NCBI RefSeq assembly: GCF_963678635.1
Contig: NC_087064.1
Location: forward strand, 28,496,189 to 28,560,188
Length of the DNA: 64,000 bases
DNA from: Symsagittifera roscoffensis
Lineage: Eukaryota; Xenacoelomorpha; Acoela; Convolutidae
Reading direction: 5' to 3'
Part shown: positions 59,501 to 64,000 of the stretch, one piece after another
Layout of the letters: the number at the start of each line of letters is the position of its first letter
Position numbering within the stretch: the stretch's first letter is position 1
Program-made: the position numbers and the translations under genes
The notes under the pieces: model-generated
What the model was told of the DNA's origin: nothing
Seen by the model: only the letters and a program-made list of their open reading frames with translations
The model's database searches: none

Positions 59501-60030
59501 TCTGCATTCTCTTGCTAGAAATTTTCGTAGACCTCAAATTATGGTTATTGCTTAGCTTAAAAAACCCTTATTCAACATTTCATTAAGTTGCATGTCCCTT
59601 TATCAATCATTAAATATGCTTATATTGTGTAAGCATGCCTGAATTGTTTTTAGAAGTTACGGATGATTTTGAGATCTGAGTTTCCAACGCGTTTTACAGT
59701 GCACTTTCAGAAATCTTCTGCTAAAAAAGGAGCAGCTGGTTTCTTTTCAAAATCAGCCGACAAAAGGCCGTTAAAATGAGTTATTTTAGCTATTGGCTAA
59801 AAAAAATTTTTTTCGCGATGAGTTGACAAATGTAGTTTTCCGCCACCAGAAAGTCAGATTTTAGACGCTTCGAAGAGTAAGAAACAAACAAAAATCACAC
59901 TTTTTGCATCTTTCGCTCCTCCTAGACGTCCGAAAAGGGCCGAGTTTTGTGACGACTCAACTGTGAACAATCAACGCAGACAAAGGAAAACGATTTAATC
60001 AATGCAAAGCATATTTTCCTTCCAGACATC

Positions 60031-60057
60031 CTACTTCTTATTCATTTTTTTTACCAT
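60031..60057 (-). pseudogene. Decoy copy 4 of the 32701-33051 exon
   Basis: The acceptor is intact, but Trp9 has become a stop (TAG), leaving MVKKMNKK. Confidence 0.65.
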
Positions 60058-60181
60058 CTGAAAATAGAAAAGTTGTCCTGTTCAATTCAAGCTCAAACGC
60101 GGGGGAGGGGGTTGTCATTCAATTTAGCCGCAGCCGGACCCACCTTGAGGAGGCAGATAAAACTGACACTCTTCCAACCTT

Positions 60182-60262
60182 GACCGATGTAGGATTCAAA
60201 CGCACGCCCTCTCGTGTTAAGTGACGCGTGCCTTACCCCACTTCACCACAGCTGCGCTGGTC
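60182..60262 (-). repeat. tRNA-like element, unit 4
   Basis: An 81-nt copy equivalent to the others. Confidence 0.6.
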
Positions 60263-61256
60263 CTCGGTTTTCTTTTAAACATAGGTGAGTTGTTATGTTC
60301 CGACCAAAGAAGGTGGGAAAGAACTTTGTTTTGGAGTGCGTTCGATTCCAGATGCTTCAATTTAAAGTTGAAAGTTTTGAACGGACCGAACTAATAAACC
60401 TGCCCCCCGCTCCCTAAAGCAATATGAATGAAATACTGGGGTGGAAGATATTTAATTGGTCTGTCTGGGGGAGGGTGTTAACTTGATTCACTTTGACTCT
60501 CCTCTAACAAATCAAGTGATTTGCGAAATAATTACTTAAAATTGTAGGCTTACTTGTCTTTTGTCTAAGACACACCAAGTTAGAGCATGCTAATAGGCGC
60601 ACATGCTAATCGCTACACCCCCACAAACTCTAGCTTTTCGCGGCTGACTGTCATTGATAGTTACAATTATTTCAAACCGAAAAAATATATCATTTTACTT
60701 TGATCGAATGAAAAATAGGATCTTTTTAACAATCTCCCCACCCCCACCCCTGTTAAGAAAGGGGAGAGATTGTTAAGTAGATCCAAAAAATTGAAAAATA
60801 AATGAATTTCAAAAATTTTTTGAATATTATATTATTGCAATAAATTTATTGCATAATATACTTCACAATAAATAAACTTTTAGGCATCCCAGGGTGGAAT
60901 GATATCATCATGTCAAATTATTTTCAGTTGTGAATAGTGATTATGACTAAAATTGACTAAAATTTTTTGATAATAATTTTGTGGTCGGAACATTCTGAGC
61001 TACTTGCGTGCCTTCTGTTTATTCTTATAGACATCTGATAAAAATTAGCTTGAAATGTTATTTCTGCTTTTCGAGGACACTATCTGCAAATTTCAGATAG
61101 TTAGCGGAGGGTACTTAACTAAATAAATTTTTGACTTTTTGTTTGCCGGTTTTAATTCTGATCTGCCTAAATCAAGTTTTTCCCGTTCATTATATGAACA
61201 GCAATTCTCATGAAAACAAAAATTGGTTTGGAAATTTCAGAGAAAGTAGCACAGCC

Positions 61257-61340
61257 ATGGCTCACTTTCCAGACAATCAAATTGTTTATAAGGAAATAAT
61301 AGTGGAAGTAACTGTGTCCGAAGAGAAGTCGGATATTTGA
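61257..61340 (+). other. Conserved 27-codon ORF, unit 4
   Basis: It gives the same peptide as unit 1, with the GTA form. In units 1 and 4 the upstream frame is also open to 35034 and 61131. Confidence 0.25.
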
Positions 61341-64000
61341 GGCCCATCATGATCCGTGATCAATGCTTGAGGTTTCGACCAGATTACGCACCCAAAACTA
61401 ACCAAAAGTTGCAGTATAATTATATGACCAGTCGACATATTGACGACAGATTAGACAATTGATTGTTCTTTATGGTTCTTAGTCAAATCAATCAACCGTT
61501 TCAGGTAGATTTAGTTTTTAACAGGTCTCCTTTTAAAAATAATCTTCTCAGGGAAACAACAGCCAGAAAAAAAACAAAAGCTTGTTTGTTGGTGATTTTT
61601 GTTGTTTTTCTTTTTATTTTTCGCTTTGTTTGTTTTTCTGGCATTTTAAGGGCCCATTTAAACCGAAACGCTTTGTTGGTAAAAGGAGCCAGTTGTACAA
61701 AGCACGAACGTTACTTGCTGATATGTGATATCTATGTTTCTATTAGTGTGGAACTTTGTTTAGATTAGAATCACTTGTGTAAATGAACACCAATTCTGGT
61801 TCGACTTGCTATGACTTTTTGTTTCGACTTGCGTAACGAAAGTAACGGTTGTTTCGACTTTCGTAACGAAAGTAACGGAATATTTGTGCTCGAGGGGGGA
61901 GGGGTTTCTTTAGACAAATTTCGACTTTTTAACCAGCCATTTTGACGGAATTTTTTTTTATATAATTGAAAAGGTTTTGTTGTTCTGAACTTAAACTTGA
62001 AAAGATATCTCACCTGTGCTCAATTTTTGTAAAGTTATGGGGTTTTAAAAATTGCCATTTTGGACAATTTGGGACGATTAACGCGCGATATATTTCGCGC
62101 TATTAACGCGTAAGCGGAGATTTAATTCGCCCTAGAAATTGTTCCGAATTGGTTGAAGGAAGCTTATTTTGCATAATTTATTTGTTACTAGGATGATGGA
62201 GGATGATTTTCACAAGACAAAAAAATCGCATTTTTATGATTATTTTTCTCATTTTTTTTTGTTACATTTAATTTTTTCATGTTATTACTGCGCCATAAAA
62301 AAGGCAGTCGAAACCTGCAGGACTTCGCCCTGATACAAGCAATCTTGTTTATGTATTAGCTTGTAAAACACACGGAGAAAAACATATCAGTCGATCGCGT
62401 AATTTTTTGTTTGCTTTTTTTGAAAACTGGAAGTTTAGCGCATAATATTTTTTAAAGATGGCATTGGCAAGGATATTGCAATCGGGGGATCTATTTAACA
62501 ATCTTTCAAGTATTACTGTACACTGACTGAGCCTAAAGGTAAAGACTACGGCTGACACAGTGAAGATCCCAAGTTTGTATCTGATCAGGAACTATCTTTT
62601 TGTCAATGGGAAATAATATTCTGTTTTAAATGAAATTTTCAGCCTATTAAGTGCTTGCTTTTCTTTGTCGGCTTTGTTTTTTTTATTGAACAGATTTGGA
62701 TTGTTTTATATCGGTTTATTAGCCTTTTTTTTGGTCTTTAGATAAGCAGAAAATTTTTTTAGGTGCGTGCTTGTGTTCTGAGGGGAAAGTGGACTTAAAT
62801 CGTTTATCTTAGTTTTGAATATAAGAAAAAACCGGCATGAAGAGTTTTTGCCAGGTATTTCCGTCTCTCTTACCGCTTGGTTATTATTGTGCCGATAATG
62901 ATTTTGATCCGATTGTCTGGATTTTTCCCCTCAACTGTGGTCTGCCTGTTGAATAAATCTAGTGATATCAAAAGTGGTGCAAAAAAACTTTCTTAACCAG
63001 GAAAACTATAATTGTACTGAATTGTAGGGTGCGTAATATTGTGTTTGTTCTTTATTAGCTTTGCCCTTTGTGCTCGGTTGAATCAATTTTAGCACACTCA
63101 TTTATACATAAAACGCTAGTGTTATTCATTAGTCTCATTGTTGAGACCGGATATGTTTGCTATTTTTGGACTGTTTTGAAGGATCTGAAATTTTTATCAA
63201 AAATTTCATTGAGTATTAAGAGTACTTTTTGTGTGTGTAATTGGGTACTAAAATTGGTCTAGTCGAGCACAAAAAGCAAAGCTAGCAAAGAAGAAACACA
63301 AAATTATGTACCCTTCTTTTCTGATTAAGAAACCTTGTTGGTTGGCGCCAACAGAACTCGAAGTGGAAAAATGTTCAAATCCTTCAATTCAGCCCAAAAA
63401 TGGAAAAAAATACCCCGTCTTTGCAAGTTTTTCGGCAGCCAAATTGAGCGCAAAAATTTTAGGTTTTTTTTTCAAAAGATTTTTCGCCTCATTATAAGAA
63501 GCTAGAACAAATGATTTTAAATTTTCAGCCCAATTTTATACTCTAATGTATGAGAAAATTTGTAATTTGCCTATCTGGATGCTGAGATCATTTTGCAGAT
63601 ACAGCGCTTTATTCAAATCTAGTGGGTACTTTTCACCTCTGCGAAAACGGTTACCAGGGTTATTGAGCGTGTCGAGACGGCATAACGCTGCTTCTAACTG
63701 ACTAAAAAAACCAAAACATCTAATCTGACAACTCAGACAATTAACTTTGATCACCTTTTGCTTTCTCAAAAAAATCAAACGAAAAAGTGACATAACCAAT
63801 TTAAAAACTTTCTGAAAAGAAATATCAGGAGATGAAGGTTTTTGGTATGTTCACATGGCATATATTCGACAAACTAGGCGAAATTTTTTGCTCTAAGTTT
63901 GAATATCATCAGTTTTCAGATCGGAAAAATGAATGCCAAATGAAAAAACTGTCCTCGTACTACAATTCTAAACTCAAATTGAACTTTGAATATTCCGAAA

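Larger units (their letters stand above)
51790..60016. repeat. Tandem array unit 3 (8227 bp)
   Basis: A full-length unit without MITEs and the closest relative of unit 2. It has one large C/G-run difference near 52720 and scattered substitutions. Confidence 0.9.
60017..64000. repeat. Tandem array unit 4 (partial, runs off the window)
   Basis: It starts like the others but lacks about 486 bp after 60365 compared with units 2 and 3. Further on it shares variants with unit 1 (for example GAGAAAGTAGC at the 27-codon ORF). The array continues to the right. Confidence 0.85.

Overview
The window is AT-rich metazoan (invertebrate) genomic DNA. Three protein-coding genes have GT-AG introns with consistent phase. 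BEL/Pao LTR retrotransposons, hAT-type MITEs, a non-LTR reverse-transcriptase remnant and a tRNA-derived SINE-like repeat are present. Nothing looks prokaryotic: no operons, Shine-Dalgarno-led ORFs or CRISPR arrays. I cannot fix the phylum from sequence alone.

Left part (1-13.6 kb). A minus-strand TRIM/RBCC gene (RING exon, then B-box/coiled-coil exon running off the left edge) is divergent, 169 bp between start codons, from a plus-strand CWF19L1 (CwfJ family) gene. CWF19L1 has two coding exons (2264-2564 and 12232-13523) joining in frame to 530 codons, close to the human length. Its 9.67 kb intron holds a foldback repeat, a decayed antisense BEL/Pao element (3305-8708), possible exons of an unidentified nested antisense gene (8825-9454) and a diverged tandem repeat of about 170 bp.

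Middle part (14-27 kb). A plus-strand gene encodes a 214-residue RNA-binding protein: one RRM resembling the RBM4/lark type, then Gly/Arg-rich sequence with two CCHC knuckles. Its last coding exon carries only two residues' worth of sequence and may be followed by a 3'-UTR intron. A second BEL/Pao copy (20114-26914) follows, with 235 and 253 bp LTRs and a perfect 5-bp target duplication, CAAAG; its ORFs are broken.

Right part (27-64 kb). After a stretch of decayed repeats and a LINE remnant comes a minus-strand exon (32701-33051) of an unrecognised gene. Immediately 5' of it on that strand lies a tandem array of about 8.2 kb units (start points 33011, 42202, 43566, 51790 and 60017) that runs past the right edge. 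Each unit boundary falls inside a copy of the first part of that exon with its splice acceptor, so the array carries four decoy terminal exons that would give short alternative C-termini. Unit 1 has two MITE insertions, each with an 8-bp target duplication, and the matching empty sites can be read in the sister units. This array is the most unusual structure in the window.
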